Assembly (NCBI GenBank): GCA_025353585.1
Contig: JANXOM010000189.1
Span: 1 to 64,000 of the forward strand
Length of the DNA stretch: 64,000 bases
From: Deltaproteobacteria bacterium
GTDB lineage: Bacteria > Myxococcota_A > Polyangia > Haliangiales > Haliangiaceae
Reading direction: 5' to 3'
In this document: positions 41,444-52,779 of the stretch, piece by piece
Numbering within the stretch: position 1 is the first letter of the stretch
Layout: each line of letters begins with the position of its first letter
Translations under genes and position numbers: made by a program
Notes under the pieces: generated by a model
The model's input: only the letters and a program-made list of their open reading frames with translations
What the model was told of the DNA's origin: nothing
Database searches by the model: none

Positions 41444-43522
41444 GTGGGCGAACGAACCGCGCCGCCCTTCGGCGCCGCTGCCGGCGCGCGGCAGGCCCGG
41501 ACCGGCGCGATGGTCGCGGTCGCGGTCGCGGGCGTCGGGATCGCGGCGGCCGCGGGCTGTCGCGCTCCCCACGGTCCGGCCGTACCGGGCGACACGGCCA
41601 TCGTGGTGACGGCGGTGCGCGTGGCGCCGCGCGCAGGCGAGACGCTCGATGTCGAGGACAAGGCGCTGATCGCGGGGCTCGGCCTGCGCGCGAAGGCGCT
41701 GCTCGCCACCGAGCGCGGCTACAACCCGTTTCGGGTCGCCGAAGATCGCCGGCGCGTCGCGGCGTACTTCCAGGAGCACGGCTGCTTCGACGTCGAGGTC
41801 GACGAGCCGCGCCTCGACTTTTCACCCGATCGCAAGACCGTGGCCGTCACGTGGTTCGTGCACGAGGGCACGCCGTACCCGATCGCGTCCATCGCGCTCG
41901 TCGGCGCGCCGCCCGCGGAAGACGTCGCGTTGCGCGGACTGATCCCGTTCGGCGTCGGGGCGCGCCTCGATCTCGAGGTCGATCGCCCGGTGCGCGTCAC
42001 GATGGCGGAGCACCTGCAGGCTCACGGCTGGGGCCACGCGCGCGGCTATAGCCGGGCGTTCGTCGATCGCGCCGCGAAGACGGTCGCCTGGTTCTACTAC
42101 ATCGACGCCGGCCCGCAGACGCACGTCGGCACGCTCGCCGTGGAGGGCAACGCGCGCGTGCCGGCGGACGCGATCGTCGCGCGCGCGGGCCTCGCCCTCG
42201 GCGCGCCGTACTCCACCGCAGCGGGGCACGCCGCCGAGCTCGCGCTCCTCGATACGGGTGCGTTCGCCTCTGCGACCGTCATCACCGACGCCGACATCCA
42301 GCGCCTGCCGGAGTATCCGGATACCGGCGGGATCCTCGGGCCGACGAGCGTGGCCGCCGATGGCTCGCTCGTCCCGCGCGCGCTGCCGGCCGCGCTCGGC
42401 GTGCGGATCGTCGTGGTGGAGGCGCCCGCGCGGCAGCTGCACGCGGAGCTCGGCGTCGAGGGCGATCCGACACGCGTGGACGCCTACACCGGCGCGCGCG
42501 TGGTGTTCCGCAACTTGTTCGGCGTGCAGCAGCACCTCGTGCTCGCGGGCAGCGTCGGGTACGGCTGGCTCACCGGCTGCTGCGGCGACGACCGCCCGCT
42601 CGCCGCCGGCCTCTATGGCAGCGCGCTCGCCCAGTACCAGCACCCCGGCGCCCTGACGCGGACCCTCGACCTGCGCGTGACGGCGCGCTGGCGCGACGAG
42701 CTCTACCCGGCCGCGCTCCTGCGCGAGGTCGTCGCGGGGCCGGGCGTCCGCAGCACGCTCGCGGCTGGCGTGTTCCTCGACCTCGACGCGTGGTTCCGCT
42801 TCGCGCGCCAGCTCGACGCGCCGGCCCTCGACCCCGCGCGCTCCGCCGGCCTCGCGTTGGCCGCCGATCGCGATGCCACCGGGGCGGAGCTCGTCGCGTC
42901 GCTGATCGTCGACCGGCGCGACGACCGCGTGGAGCCGACGCGCGGCTGGTTCCTCGGCCTCGGGGCCACGCTCTCGCCCGGCGGGGCGCTCGCCGACCAC
43001 CGCTGGCTCCAGCTCACGCCCGACGCGCGGCTCGTCGTCCCGCTCGGGCGACCGGCCACGACGCCGTGGTCGCTCGCGCTGCGCGCCTCGGGCGGCGTGG
43101 TGCTCCTCGCCGGCGAGTCCGGCGTCCCGCTCGGCGCGCGGCTGTTCGGCGGTGGCGCGTACGGCATGCGCGGGTTCGGGCGCGACCAGCTCTCGCCCGC
43201 GGCGTGCGCGGCCGGCGGCGCGGCGGCGTGTGACCGCGTGCTCGTCGGCGGCCGGAGCCTCGCCGAGGGCAGCGTGGAGGCGCGGTACCTCCCGTTCCGC
43301 AAGCAAGTCGGCGCGGCGGTCTTCGTCGACGCGGGCGGCGCGGGCGCGGGCGCGAACCCGCTCGCGGACGGCATCTCGCTCGCGGCGGGCTTCGGCGTGC
43401 GTGTCCGCACCTGGTACGTGCCGATCGCGCTCGACCTGGCGTATCGCATCGTCGAGGAGAACCACGCCGGCCTCGCGTTCGGCCGCGTGCTCGGCTTCGT
43501 GCGCGTTGGAGAGGCGTTCTGA
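41444..43522 (+). CDS. TamA/Omp85-family outer-membrane barrel
   Basis: 692 residues from a GTG. N-terminal hydrophobic segment (MVAVAVAGVGIAAAAGC, possible lipobox AAGC) gives export. POTRA domains (about 50-300; YNPFRVAEDRRRVAAYFQEHGCFDVEV, VGTLAVEGNARVPADAIVARAGL). Barrel (about 325-692) includes the Omp85 loop-6-type segment GGGAYGMRGFGRDQL and ends in Phe. It would insert or export proteins in the outer membrane. The gene is coupled to the tamB-like gene by a one-base overlap (TGATG). A TamA-TamB pair is the usual arrangement; the exact family name is assigned from this context. Confidence 0.85.
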   Translation: MGERTAPPFGAAAGARQARTGAMVAVAVAGVGIAAAAGCRAPHGPAVPGDTAIVVTAVRVAPRAGETLDVEDKALIAGLGLRAKALLATERGYNPFRVAEDRRRVAAYFQEHGCFDVEVDEPRLDFSPDRKTVAVTWFVHEGTPYPIASIALVGAPPAEDVALRGLIPFGVGARLDLEVDRPVRVTMAEHLQAHGWGHARGYSRAFVDRAAKTVAWFYYIDAGPQTHVGTLAVEGNARVPADAIVARAGLALGAPYSTAAGHAAELALLDTGAFASATVITDADIQRLPEYPDTGGILGPTSVAADGSLVPRALPAALGVRIVVVEAPARQLHAELGVEGDPTRVDAYTGARVVFRNLFGVQQHLVLAGSVGYGWLTGCCGDDRPLAAGLYGSALAQYQHPGALTRTLDLRVTARWRDELYPAALLREVVAGPGVRSTLAAGVFLDLDAWFRFARQLDAPALDPARSAGLALAADRDATGAELVASLIVDRRDDRVEPTRGWFLGLGATLSPGGALADHRWLQLTPDARLVVPLGRPATTPWSLALRASGGVVLLAGESGVPLGARLFGGGAYGMRGFGRDQLSPAACAAGGAAACDRVLVGGRSLAEGSVEARYLPFRKQVGAAVFVDAGGAGAGANPLADGISLAAGFGVRVRTWYVPIALDLAYRIVEENHAGLAFGRVLGFVRVGEAF

Positions 43523-46500
43523 TGGCGGCCAAGGCGGACGCGAAGCCCGCGCGGCCGCGCTCTCGGTTCCGGCGCCTCGTGCGCGGGCTCGTGCGGCTCG
43601 TGGGCGCGCTGCTGGTGCTGGCGACCATCGGCGTCGCGGTGCTGCACACGCGCTGGGGTAAGGAGCGGGTACGCGCGCGCGTCGAGGCGGCGCTCGCCGA
43701 CAAGCTCGACGGCACGGTGACGCTCGCCGCGCTCGACTACGGCTTTCTGTTCGATGGCATCGACCTCGGTGGCCTCACGATTCGTGACCGCAGCGGCCGA
43801 GAGGCGGTGGCCGTCGGCGCGATCCACGTAGACCTCGATCGCGGCAGCCTCTTCGGCGGGGCGCCGGTCATCACCACGCTCGACGTCTCCGGCCTCGTGC
43901 TCACGGCCACGCAGACCGCCGATGGCCGCACGAACCTCGCGACCCTGGCGAAGCCGTCTCGCGGCGGCTCGCCGCCCGCGTCGATCCGGGTCGCCGCGCT
44001 CACGGTGCGGGGCGACGCCTCGCTCGCGCAGCTCGATGGGACGGTGCTCGCGCTGCACGAGCTCGTCGTCTCCGGGTCGGTGACCGCGCGGCCGGCGGCG
44101 CAAGAGCTCGACGCGGTGCTCGGCGGCCTCACGGCGAAGGTGTCCGTCGTGCGGCCCGGCGCGCCGACGACGACGGGCGACCTCGCCATCGGCTCGGCGA
44201 CGCTCGGGCGCAAGCCGGACGGGCTCGACGTCGATGTCGAGGGGCTCGTGCTCGGCGCGCTGTCGGTGGCGGCGGTGCGCGGACGGATCGCGATCGTCGA
44301 TGGGCGCTTCGCGGGCGCGCAGGCCGTGACGCTGATCGGTGGCCACGTCGACCACACGAAGCTCGCGAGCGAGCTCGGGCGCGAGCTGCTCGCCGACGAC
44401 GTGGACCTCGACGCCACGCTCTCCGGGCCGGCGAAGCTGCTCGCCGTGCACGGCGCCGTGTCCACGCGCCACACGCACCTGACGCTCGACGGCACGGGCG
44501 ATCTCTCGCGGCCGGCCCGCCCGCGCTACCAGATCGCGCTCGTGGGGACCGGGGCGAGCGCCGACGTGGTGCCGGCGGTCGCGGTGCCGCCGATCGAGAC
44601 GAGCGTGCGCGTGACGATCGATGGGGCGGGCGTGACGCGCGCCGACCTCGAGGCGGCGATCGGCATCGAGGTCGGTCGGACAAGGATCGGAGCCGTGTCC
44701 ATCGAGGGCGTCTCCGCGAAGCTCCGCGCGAACCGCGGCGCGCTCGCGATCGACGCGCTCGCGGCGCACGGGCGCGGCTTCGAGCTCGGCGCGACCGGCG
44801 ATGTCACGCCCGAGGCCGAGCTCCACGCGCGCGTGACGGTGGCCGTCCGGCCGGCGGACTTGCTCCCGATGCTCGGGGCCGCGGGCGTCGTGCTGCCGCC
44901 GAAGCTGCCGCCGCTGCCGCCGTTCACGGTCGCGGTGACGGCGGCCGGGCGTGTCGACGGCGCGCTGGTCGTGACCCTCGAGCCGCTGCAGCTCGCGGTG
45001 GCGGGTGGCGGCGTGACGGTGGCGGGTCGCGCGCGGGTCGCGAACAAGCTCGTGGAGGACGTGACCGGGACCCTAGAGCTACGCGGGCTCGGGCTGCGCG
45101 CGCTCGCCGGCCTCGCCGGCAAGCCGCCGCCGCTCGTCGACGGCGCGCTGAGCGGGCACATCGGTGTCGCGCGGACGGGCGTCACCCGGCGCGCGACGTA
45201 CGACCTGTCCATCGCGTTGCGCGAGCCCGCGCTTGCCATCACCGCGGCCGGCCGCACCGACGGCTCGACGGCCACCACGCGGGCCACGATCGTGCGGAGC
45301 GCGGATCACGCGGTGCTGGCGACCGTCACCGGGCAGGTGCCGATCGATGACCGCGGCCTGGTGCCCACGCGCGGCTGGCACGTCGCGGTGGAGATCGCGC
45401 CGCGGCCGCTCGCCGAGCTGCTCGCGCTCGTGCCGCCGGCGATCCGCGCCACGCTGCCGCCGCTCGCGCTGCCGCCGGGCGACCTCGCGCTGCGTGCCGA
45501 TCTCGCGGGCACGCCCGCCCAGCCGCGCGGGACGATCGACGTGCGCGCGTCCGCGACCGCGCCCGAGCTCGGACCGGCCCACGTGGAGCTGCACGCGGAC
45601 CTGGCGCCCGCCGGGCACGGGGGCGTGACGGTGGCGACGACCGCGACGGTCGCGGCCGACGCTGTCCCGGGGCCACTCGCGACGATCCGCGGCGAGCTCG
45701 CGCTGCCGCCGCTGTTCGACGGACGCGTCGTCGCCAGGGCGCGCGTGCGGGCAGGGCTCGTCCTCGACGAGACGGTCGACATTCCGGAGCGCACGTTCGC
45801 GGGCCTCCCGAGCGTGCCGCCCGCGCTGCTCGCGCTCGGCGGCGTCATCGGTGGCCGCCTGACCGTGCGCGGCACGCCGCCGGCGCTCGCCCTCGACGCG
45901 CACCTCGGCTGGCACGGCTACCGGATGGCGAGCGGGGCCGAGGGCACGACGACGCTCGCCCTGACGGGCACGCTCCCGCAGCTGACCGCGACGGTCGCGC
46001 ACGCGAACACCCTCACCGTGACCGCCGACATCGGGCACGCCGGCGACCGGTTCACGATCGCCGCGCGCACGGCCGCGACCTCGGCGCCGCTGCTCTCGCT
46101 CTTGCCGGCGCTGCCCGTGTTCGCGGACGAAACGCTGCGTGGCGCCGAGCTCGGCCGGCTGACCACGGATCTCGGCGGCGCCTTCACCGTCGTGCGGGGC
46201 GCGGATGGCGTGACCGTTGTCGAGCAGGCGGCCCTGACGGGCGCGCTGGCGCTGACCGGCGGTGCGTTCGCGCTGCCGCACACGGATCGGCGCTGGCACG
46301 ACATCGGGCTCGCGCTGGCCGGCGAACCGCGCGGCCTGCGCCTCGCCACGCTCGACGTGCACGAGAGCGACGCGCAGGTGCCCGACCGCACGCTCCACGC
46401 GAGCGGGCTCGTCGTGCTGGAGACGGGGCAGCCGCGCACGGCGAGCCTCGTCCTGTCGACGCGCGACTGGCTGGCGCTCGGGTCGCCCTCGCCGCTGGTC

Positions 46501-47532
46501 AGCGACGCGCCCACGGCGGCGGTCGATCTGGACGCGCACGCCGACGTCGATCTGACCGCGGCCGTGATCGGCGTGGACGTCACGGTGGATCACCTCGACC
46601 TGCGCAACCCGGACCGCCACGACCGCGCGCATCAGCCCGAGGTCTCCTCGGTCGCGGGCGACGTCATCTTCGTCGGCGTGAATCAGCCGAGTGGCCGCCT
46701 TCCGGTGGCGCCGCCGCCGCCCGCCGACGCGGTGTCCTCCACCGCCGGTCCCGCGATCGACGCGCGCATCCATGTCCCGGCGCCGATCCACGCGGTCCGC
46801 GCCCCGCTCGACATCACGGCGACGGGCGAGCTCACCGTCACCGTCCGCGGCGGCGCGGTGGCCACGCGCGGGGACGTCACGCTCCTCTCCGGCACGCTGA
46901 CCACGTTCGGGCAGCCACACGCGCTCGTCGGCGGACACGTCCGCTTCACCGCCGAGCATCCGCACGGCGAGCTCGACCTGACGTTCGCGCGCCCGCTGCC
47001 GGACTGGTCGACCCGCGACCTCTCGCACGCCGAGCGCGGCGAACGCATCCACCTCACCGGCGAACCCGCCAAGCCGACGGTCGCGCTGTCTGGCGCCGCG
47101 AACAGCACGCTGCCCGAGGTGTTCTCGACGTACTACGCGGGGCGCCCGCAGTTCCTCGCGCCTCCCGGCTTACCCGCGAGCGTGACGGTCGAGGTCCCGC
47201 GCGGCGACCAGCTGAACGTCCTGGCGTACCTCTCGCTGGTCGTGCCGCAGCTGCTCGTCCTCGATCGCGTCAGCGCGTGGGCCGATCCGACCGAGGCGCG
47301 CGGCGCCTACGGCCGGATTCGCAACCTCGAAGCCGAGCGCTACACCAACGCCGAGCACGCGCGCGTCCGCGCCGTCGCGCGCCCGACCACGCCCGGCCGC
47401 AGCACCGCGGAGCTCCAGTGGGACCGCATGCTCGTGCACGCCGCCCACACCGCCTTCGGCGCCGGCCTCCGCGCCGGCGATCGCCTCGGCGGCGGCATCG
47501 GTCTCTTCTTCGACTGGTCGAGCGAAGAGTGA
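43522..47532 (+). CDS. TamB-like (DUF490/AsmA-related) translocation protein
   Basis: 1336 residues. Cytoplasmic N-terminus, then one anchor helix (LVRLVGALLVLATIGVAVLHTRW). The long periplasmic region is beta-strand repeats typical of TamB/AsmA bridge-like proteins. The C-terminal TamB domain (about 1050-1336) shows the DUF490 pattern with LTFARPLPDWSTRD, LPEVFSTYYAGRPQFLAP and a last stretch ending in WDRMLVHAAHTAFGAGLRAGDRLGGGIGLFFDWSSEE. It likely spans the periplasm to its TamA partner and may move lipids between membranes. Directly coupled to tamA upstream. Confidence 0.9.
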   Translation: MAAKADAKPARPRSRFRRLVRGLVRLVGALLVLATIGVAVLHTRWGKERVRARVEAALADKLDGTVTLAALDYGFLFDGIDLGGLTIRDRSGREAVAVGAIHVDLDRGSLFGGAPVITTLDVSGLVLTATQTADGRTNLATLAKPSRGGSPPASIRVAALTVRGDASLAQLDGTVLALHELVVSGSVTARPAAQELDAVLGGLTAKVSVVRPGAPTTTGDLAIGSATLGRKPDGLDVDVEGLVLGALSVAAVRGRIAIVDGRFAGAQAVTLIGGHVDHTKLASELGRELLADDVDLDATLSGPAKLLAVHGAVSTRHTHLTLDGTGDLSRPARPRYQIALVGTGASADVVPAVAVPPIETSVRVTIDGAGVTRADLEAAIGIEVGRTRIGAVSIEGVSAKLRANRGALAIDALAAHGRGFELGATGDVTPEAELHARVTVAVRPADLLPMLGAAGVVLPPKLPPLPPFTVAVTAAGRVDGALVVTLEPLQLAVAGGGVTVAGRARVANKLVEDVTGTLELRGLGLRALAGLAGKPPPLVDGALSGHIGVARTGVTRRATYDLSIALREPALAITAAGRTDGSTATTRATIVRSADHAVLATVTGQVPIDDRGLVPTRGWHVAVEIAPRPLAELLALVPPAIRATLPPLALPPGDLALRADLAGTPAQPRGTIDVRASATAPELGPAHVELHADLAPAGHGGVTVATTATVAADAVPGPLATIRGELALPPLFDGRVVARARVRAGLVLDETVDIPERTFAGLPSVPPALLALGGVIGGRLTVRGTPPALALDAHLGWHGYRMASGAEGTTTLALTGTLPQLTATVAHANTLTVTADIGHAGDRFTIAARTAATSAPLLSLLPALPVFADETLRGAELGRLTTDLGGAFTVVRGADGVTVVEQAALTGALALTGGAFALPHTDRRWHDIGLALAGEPRGLRLATLDVHESDAQVPDRTLHASGLVVLETGQPRTASLVLSTRDWLALGSPSPLVSDAPTAAVDLDAHADVDLTAAVIGVDVTVDHLDLRNPDRHDRAHQPEVSSVAGDVIFVGVNQPSGRLPVAPPPPADAVSSTAGPAIDARIHVPAPIHAVRAPLDITATGELTVTVRGGAVATRGDVTLLSGTLTTFGQPHALVGGHVRFTAEHPHGELDLTFARPLPDWSTRDLSHAERGERIHLTGEPAKPTVALSGAANSTLPEVFSTYYAGRPQFLAPPGLPASVTVEVPRGDQLNVLAYLSLVVPQLLVLDRVSAWADPTEARGAYGRIRNLEAERYTNAEHARVRAVARPTTPGRSTAELQWDRMLVHAAHTAFGAGLRAGDRLGGGIGLFFDWSSEE

Positions 47533-47596
47533 GCTCGAGCGGGAATCAACCGCCAAGGCGTCCGAGGCGCCTGATCTGATGGTCGGGGTCGGGTGG

Positions 47597-49018
47597 TCAG
47601 AGCGCCTCGAGGAACGCGGTCATGTCCGCCTGCTCCGTCGCCGTCATCCCGATCGAGAACTTGGTGTTGTAGAAGTCGACGACGCTCGCCAGCGTGGGCG
47701 CGACGCCGGAGTGGAAGTAGGGCGCGCGCATGGCCAGCCCGCGCAGGGCCGGGACCTGGACCCGGCCGATGTCGGCCCACTTGCCGGTGATCAGCGCGCG
47801 GCCGGGGTCGGTCGTCTGCACGGTCGTGCCATCGCTCGTGCGGCGGAGCGTGTACAGCGGCTGGTCGCTCGTGCGGTGGCCGCTCTCGTCGAGGCCGAGG
47901 CTCATGGTCTCGTCGAGGGAGTGGCCGCCGGTGCCCGGCGTGTCGTGGCAGGTGGAGCAGGTCGCGGCGGCGCGGTCGGGACTGCCGGGGATGCCGCTGA
48001 TCGCGAACGTCTTCGTGTCGAACAGCACCTCGCCCCGCGCGATCGCGAGCCGGCGCGCCGTGGCGGCGTCGCCGCCGGTGAGCGCAGCCCATGCCGCGTA
48101 CAGCGTGAAGACGTCTCGCGTGAAGCCGCCCGCGTCCGGGTCGTTGATGCCGAGGTGGAACGGCTGCTGCGCGAGCGTCGCCGGTCCGCCGCTGGCGCCG
48201 CTCCCGTCGAGCGCGCCCGCGATGCGGTCCGTCACCTGCGCGGTCTCGAGCGAGGATTCGAAGGCGACGATCGTCGCCATCTGCTGCGGATCGGCGCTCG
48301 CGGCCTGGGCGTGCCCGGTCGTGGCATCGGTGGCCTGGTGGGCGAGCGACGGCTCGCGGCCATCCCACATCAACGTCGCGGCGAAGCCGAGGTTTGTCGC
48401 CGGCAGGATGCGCCGGAACAGGGACAGCTCGGCGGCGGTGGCGTAGCCGTACGGATCGTCGACGGCGAAGAGGGTGAACTCGGCACCGGCGGGGATCGGC
48501 AGACCGATGCGGATCAGCCCTTTGCCGAGCAGCATCGCGTACGCGGTGCGGCGCGCGGCCACGGTCGAGACGTCCGCGGTCGGCGAGACGGCGCCGTCGA
48601 CGAGCCGGAAGATCGGATCCGTGCCGTCCGTGGCGTCGAAGCGCGCCTCCAACCCGGCCGGCGTGACGGTCCAGCCCGCGGCGCGGTCGTGGCACGTCGC
48701 GCAGCTGCGGCCGTTCGCACCCAGCGCGGTGAAGTACGGCCCGGCCGGATCCGCGGCTCCGGCGCGGAACAGCGTCGCGCCGCTGCCCGCGTCGTCGGGG
48801 TCGGCGATCGTCACCGGCGCCGCGTCGGGCGGCGGGGCGTCGGGCAGGGTGCCTCCATCCGCCGAGTCGGCCGGAGCATCGGCGGCCGGGCGCGCGTCCG
48901 CCCTCGCGGCATCTCCGCCCACGAGGCCGCCATCGGTCGTGACCCCGGCGCCGGCTCCCCCGCAGCCCGCCGCCGTCGCTACCAGCAGGGCGAAGGATGA
49001 AGCGCGACCGCGTGACAC
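47597..49018 (-). CDS. lipoprotein di-haem cytochrome c peroxidase-like protein
   Basis: 473 residues from a GTG at 49018; the longer track ORF reads into the recQ region and is a shadow. Lipoprotein signal SFALLVATAAGC, then an Asp/Pro/Ala linker (DAPADSADGGTLPDAPPPDAA). Two haem c motifs, CATCHDRAAGW (about 105) and CSTCHDTPGTGG (about 340), as in di-haem cytochrome c peroxidases and MauG-like proteins. C-terminal ALRGLAMRAPYFHSGVAPTLASVVDFYNTKF is typical of the family. The product would reduce peroxide, or oxidise a partner, at the outer membrane. It lies 47 bp downstream of recQ on the same strand; they converge with the tamB gene. Confidence 0.88.
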   Translation of the reverse strand: MSRGRASSFALLVATAAGCGGAGAGVTTDGGLVGGDAARADARPAADAPADSADGGTLPDAPPPDAAPVTIADPDDAGSGATLFRAGAADPAGPYFTALGANGRSCATCHDRAAGWTVTPAGLEARFDATDGTDPIFRLVDGAVSPTADVSTVAARRTAYAMLLGKGLIRIGLPIPAGAEFTLFAVDDPYGYATAAELSLFRRILPATNLGFAATLMWDGREPSLAHQATDATTGHAQAASADPQQMATIVAFESSLETAQVTDRIAGALDGSGASGGPATLAQQPFHLGINDPDAGGFTRDVFTLYAAWAALTGGDAATARRLAIARGEVLFDTKTFAISGIPGSPDRAAATCSTCHDTPGTGGHSLDETMSLGLDESGHRTSDQPLYTLRRTSDGTTVQTTDPGRALITGKWADIGRVQVPALRGLAMRAPYFHSGVAPTLASVVDFYNTKFSIGMTATEQADMTAFLEAL

Positions 49019-49065
49019 ATCGCCCACATCAGCACTGGCCGTGCCGCGTGGGTCGAGAGTGCGCT

Positions 49066-50970
<1,905 letters not shown>

Positions 50971-51076
50971 GCGCGCACCCTAGCAGGTTGCAGTGACAGC
51001 CGTCGATCCCCGATCGTCGTCGAGCGCGCCTCCGATCGCGCGTCCGAAAGCCGGCCGGCTTGACCCTCTGGGCCCC

Positions 51077-51967
51077 TCAACGACGCAGGGTGGCCAGGAC
51101 CTCGCGCACCGGCCTCCACGTCAGCTCGGGGTAGCGCGTGTTGGCGAGGTCCTCGAGCTTGCCGGCGCCGCTGAACATCCCGTGCAGGTACTGCATGCCC
51201 TGCCACGGCGGATAGATCTCGTCGCGCTGCGGCGCCACGAAGCGCGCGATCTTGATCAGCATGGCGAGCCGCCCGAGGCCACCCGCCCGCAGGAGCTTGT
51301 ACCGCGTGCCGGTCGCCGCGGTGGCGGCCGCGGCGAGGGCGCGCGCCGTGACCTGATCGCCGGCGATCCGCAGAAAGCGCGGCGACGTGTCGTCGAGCGC
51401 CGCCGCCGCCGTGAACGCGGCCACGTCGTCCATCGTCGTGAAGTCCATCGCCTGATCGGCGCTGCCCCAGTACAGGACGCGCTGCCACCGCGGCAGGACG
51501 AGCGGCGCCTTGCCGGTGAGGAGCTCGGCGAAGGCGCCGTTGAAGATCGTGGTCGCGGCGATGCGCGTCCCGTCGAGCCGGCGCTGGAAGTCGCGGCGGA
51601 GGTCGAGGTTGCGGTTGCTCCCGGGCGGCAGCCGCGTGAAGTCGATCGAGAAGTCCGACGGGATGAAGCGCGGGACGCCGGCGGCGATCGCCGCGTCGAG
51701 CAGCGCGGTCTGCGCGCCGAGGATGACCGGGCGCAGCCCCGAGAGCGCCGACACGACGACGGATCCGCCGCGACAGAGGCGCGCCAGCTGCTCGGCGCTG
51801 TGGAGGTTCGCGTCCGCGATCTCCACGCCGAGCGCGCGCAGCCCGGCCACCGCGTCGGCCGCGGCTCCCGGGCGCACCAGCGCACGCACGGCCGCACCGC
51901 GCGCTCGCGCCGCGGCGGCGATGCGCCCACCGAGGTTGCCGGTCGCCCCGGCGAGGATGATCGTCAT
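51077..51967 (-). CDS. NmrA-like NAD(P)-binding protein
   Basis: 296 residues. N-terminal Rossmann motif IILAGATGNLGGR (about 3-15), then NAD(P)-dependent atypical SDR features: ALVRPGAAADAVAGLRALGVEI, VVSALSG, FIPSDFSIDF. Substrate-binding C-terminal part includes MDFTTMDDVAAFTAAAALDD. Its ATG overlaps the stop of the mtfA-like gene by four bases (ATGA), so the three genes fic, mtfA and this one are co-translated. Substrate unknown. Confidence 0.88.
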   Translation of the reverse strand: MTIILAGATGNLGGRIAAAARARGAAVRALVRPGAAADAVAGLRALGVEIADANLHSAEQLARLCRGGSVVVSALSGLRPVILGAQTALLDAAIAAGVPRFIPSDFSIDFTRLPPGSNRNLDLRRDFQRRLDGTRIAATTIFNGAFAELLTGKAPLVLPRWQRVLYWGSADQAMDFTTMDDVAAFTAAAALDDTSPRFLRIAGDQVTARALAAAATAATGTRYKLLRAGGLGRLAMLIKIARFVAPQRDEIYPPWQGMQYLHGMFSGAGKLEDLANTRYPELTWRPVREVLATLRR

Positions 51968-52779
51968 GGTGCCTGGTGCGTATGCACGTCAGGCGCCACC
52001 GGCGGGCCGCCCGGGCCCGCTGGATCGACCCCGAAGAACGCCACGAGCTGCGCGTACACCTCGGGGAGGTCCTCGCGTAGCTCCGCGGGCTTCTCGAAGA
52101 AGACCTCCGTCGCGCACGCGAAGTACTCCGCCTCGTTCGTGATCGCGTAGTCGCGCAGGAAGCTCCGCTCGCCTCTCTCGGCTCGCGCGACGTGGCGCTG
52201 GAACGCGGGCTCGAACGCGGCGGCCCAAGCGCGGCGCCCGGCGGCGTCGAGCGGCGGCGTCCCATCGGCCGAGCCGTCGAGGAAGTCGATCTTGTGCGCG
52301 AGCTCGTGGATGACGAGGTTGCGGCCGTCGTGCGGGTGCCGCGCCCCGCGCGCCACGTCGTCCCACGCGAGCACCACCGCGCCGCCGCGCTGCGCGAGCC
52401 CGAGCACGGGCTGCTCGTCGCGGCGCGGGGTCAGCGTGTTGTACGTCATCCATTGGGGCTGCCGCGCGATGACGGCGTGCGGATAGATGACGATCGACTC
52501 CACGTCCGCGAACAGATCGTGGTCGCGCGCGAGGATCATCAGGCACGCCGTGCCCGCGATGGTCACGCGCATCTCGTCGGTGACCTCGAGGCCGCCGGCG
52601 CCCTCGCAGTGCTTCTCCGCGACGAACACCTGCGTCAGCGCGCGCAGCCGCTCCTGCTGCTCGGGCGGCAGCTGCATGTATGCCGCGACGTTCGCGCCGA
52701 GATACGCGCGCCACGCATCGGGAAACGGAGTCTCGAGCAGGTGCGCCCGGCGCCGCTCGGTGAGCCAATGGAACATCAA
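51964..52779 (-). CDS. mtfA: zinc-dependent peptidase, MtfA-like (M90 family)
   Basis: 271 residues. Active-site HELAHKIDFLDG (HELAH zinc motif, about 157-161) plus ARHPHDGRNLVIHELAHKID context and EAEYFACATEVFFEKP (third ligand), as in MtfA. In E. coli MtfA is a cytoplasmic peptidase that binds the Mlc repressor and affects glucose uptake. Here it is embedded in an operon with a Fic protein (ATGA overlap at 52776-52779). No membrane segment. Confidence 0.9.
   Translation of the reverse strand: MMFHWLTERRRAHLLETPFPDAWRAYLGANVAAYMQLPPEQQERLRALTQVFVAEKHCEGAGGLEVTDEMRVTIAGTACLMILARDHDLFADVESIVIYPHAVIARQPQWMTYNTLTPRRDEQPVLGLAQRGGAVVLAWDDVARGARHPHDGRNLVIHELAHKIDFLDGSADGTPPLDAAGRRAWAAAFEPAFQRHVARAERGERSFLRDYAITNEAEYFACATEVFFEKPAELREDLPEVYAQLVAFFGVDPAGPGGPPVAPDVHTHQAP

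Noticed and set aside
51048-51061. Palindrome AAGCCGGCCGGCTT as terminator
   Set aside because: It is upstream of recQ and beyond the NmrA stop, has no U tract, and its role is unclear.
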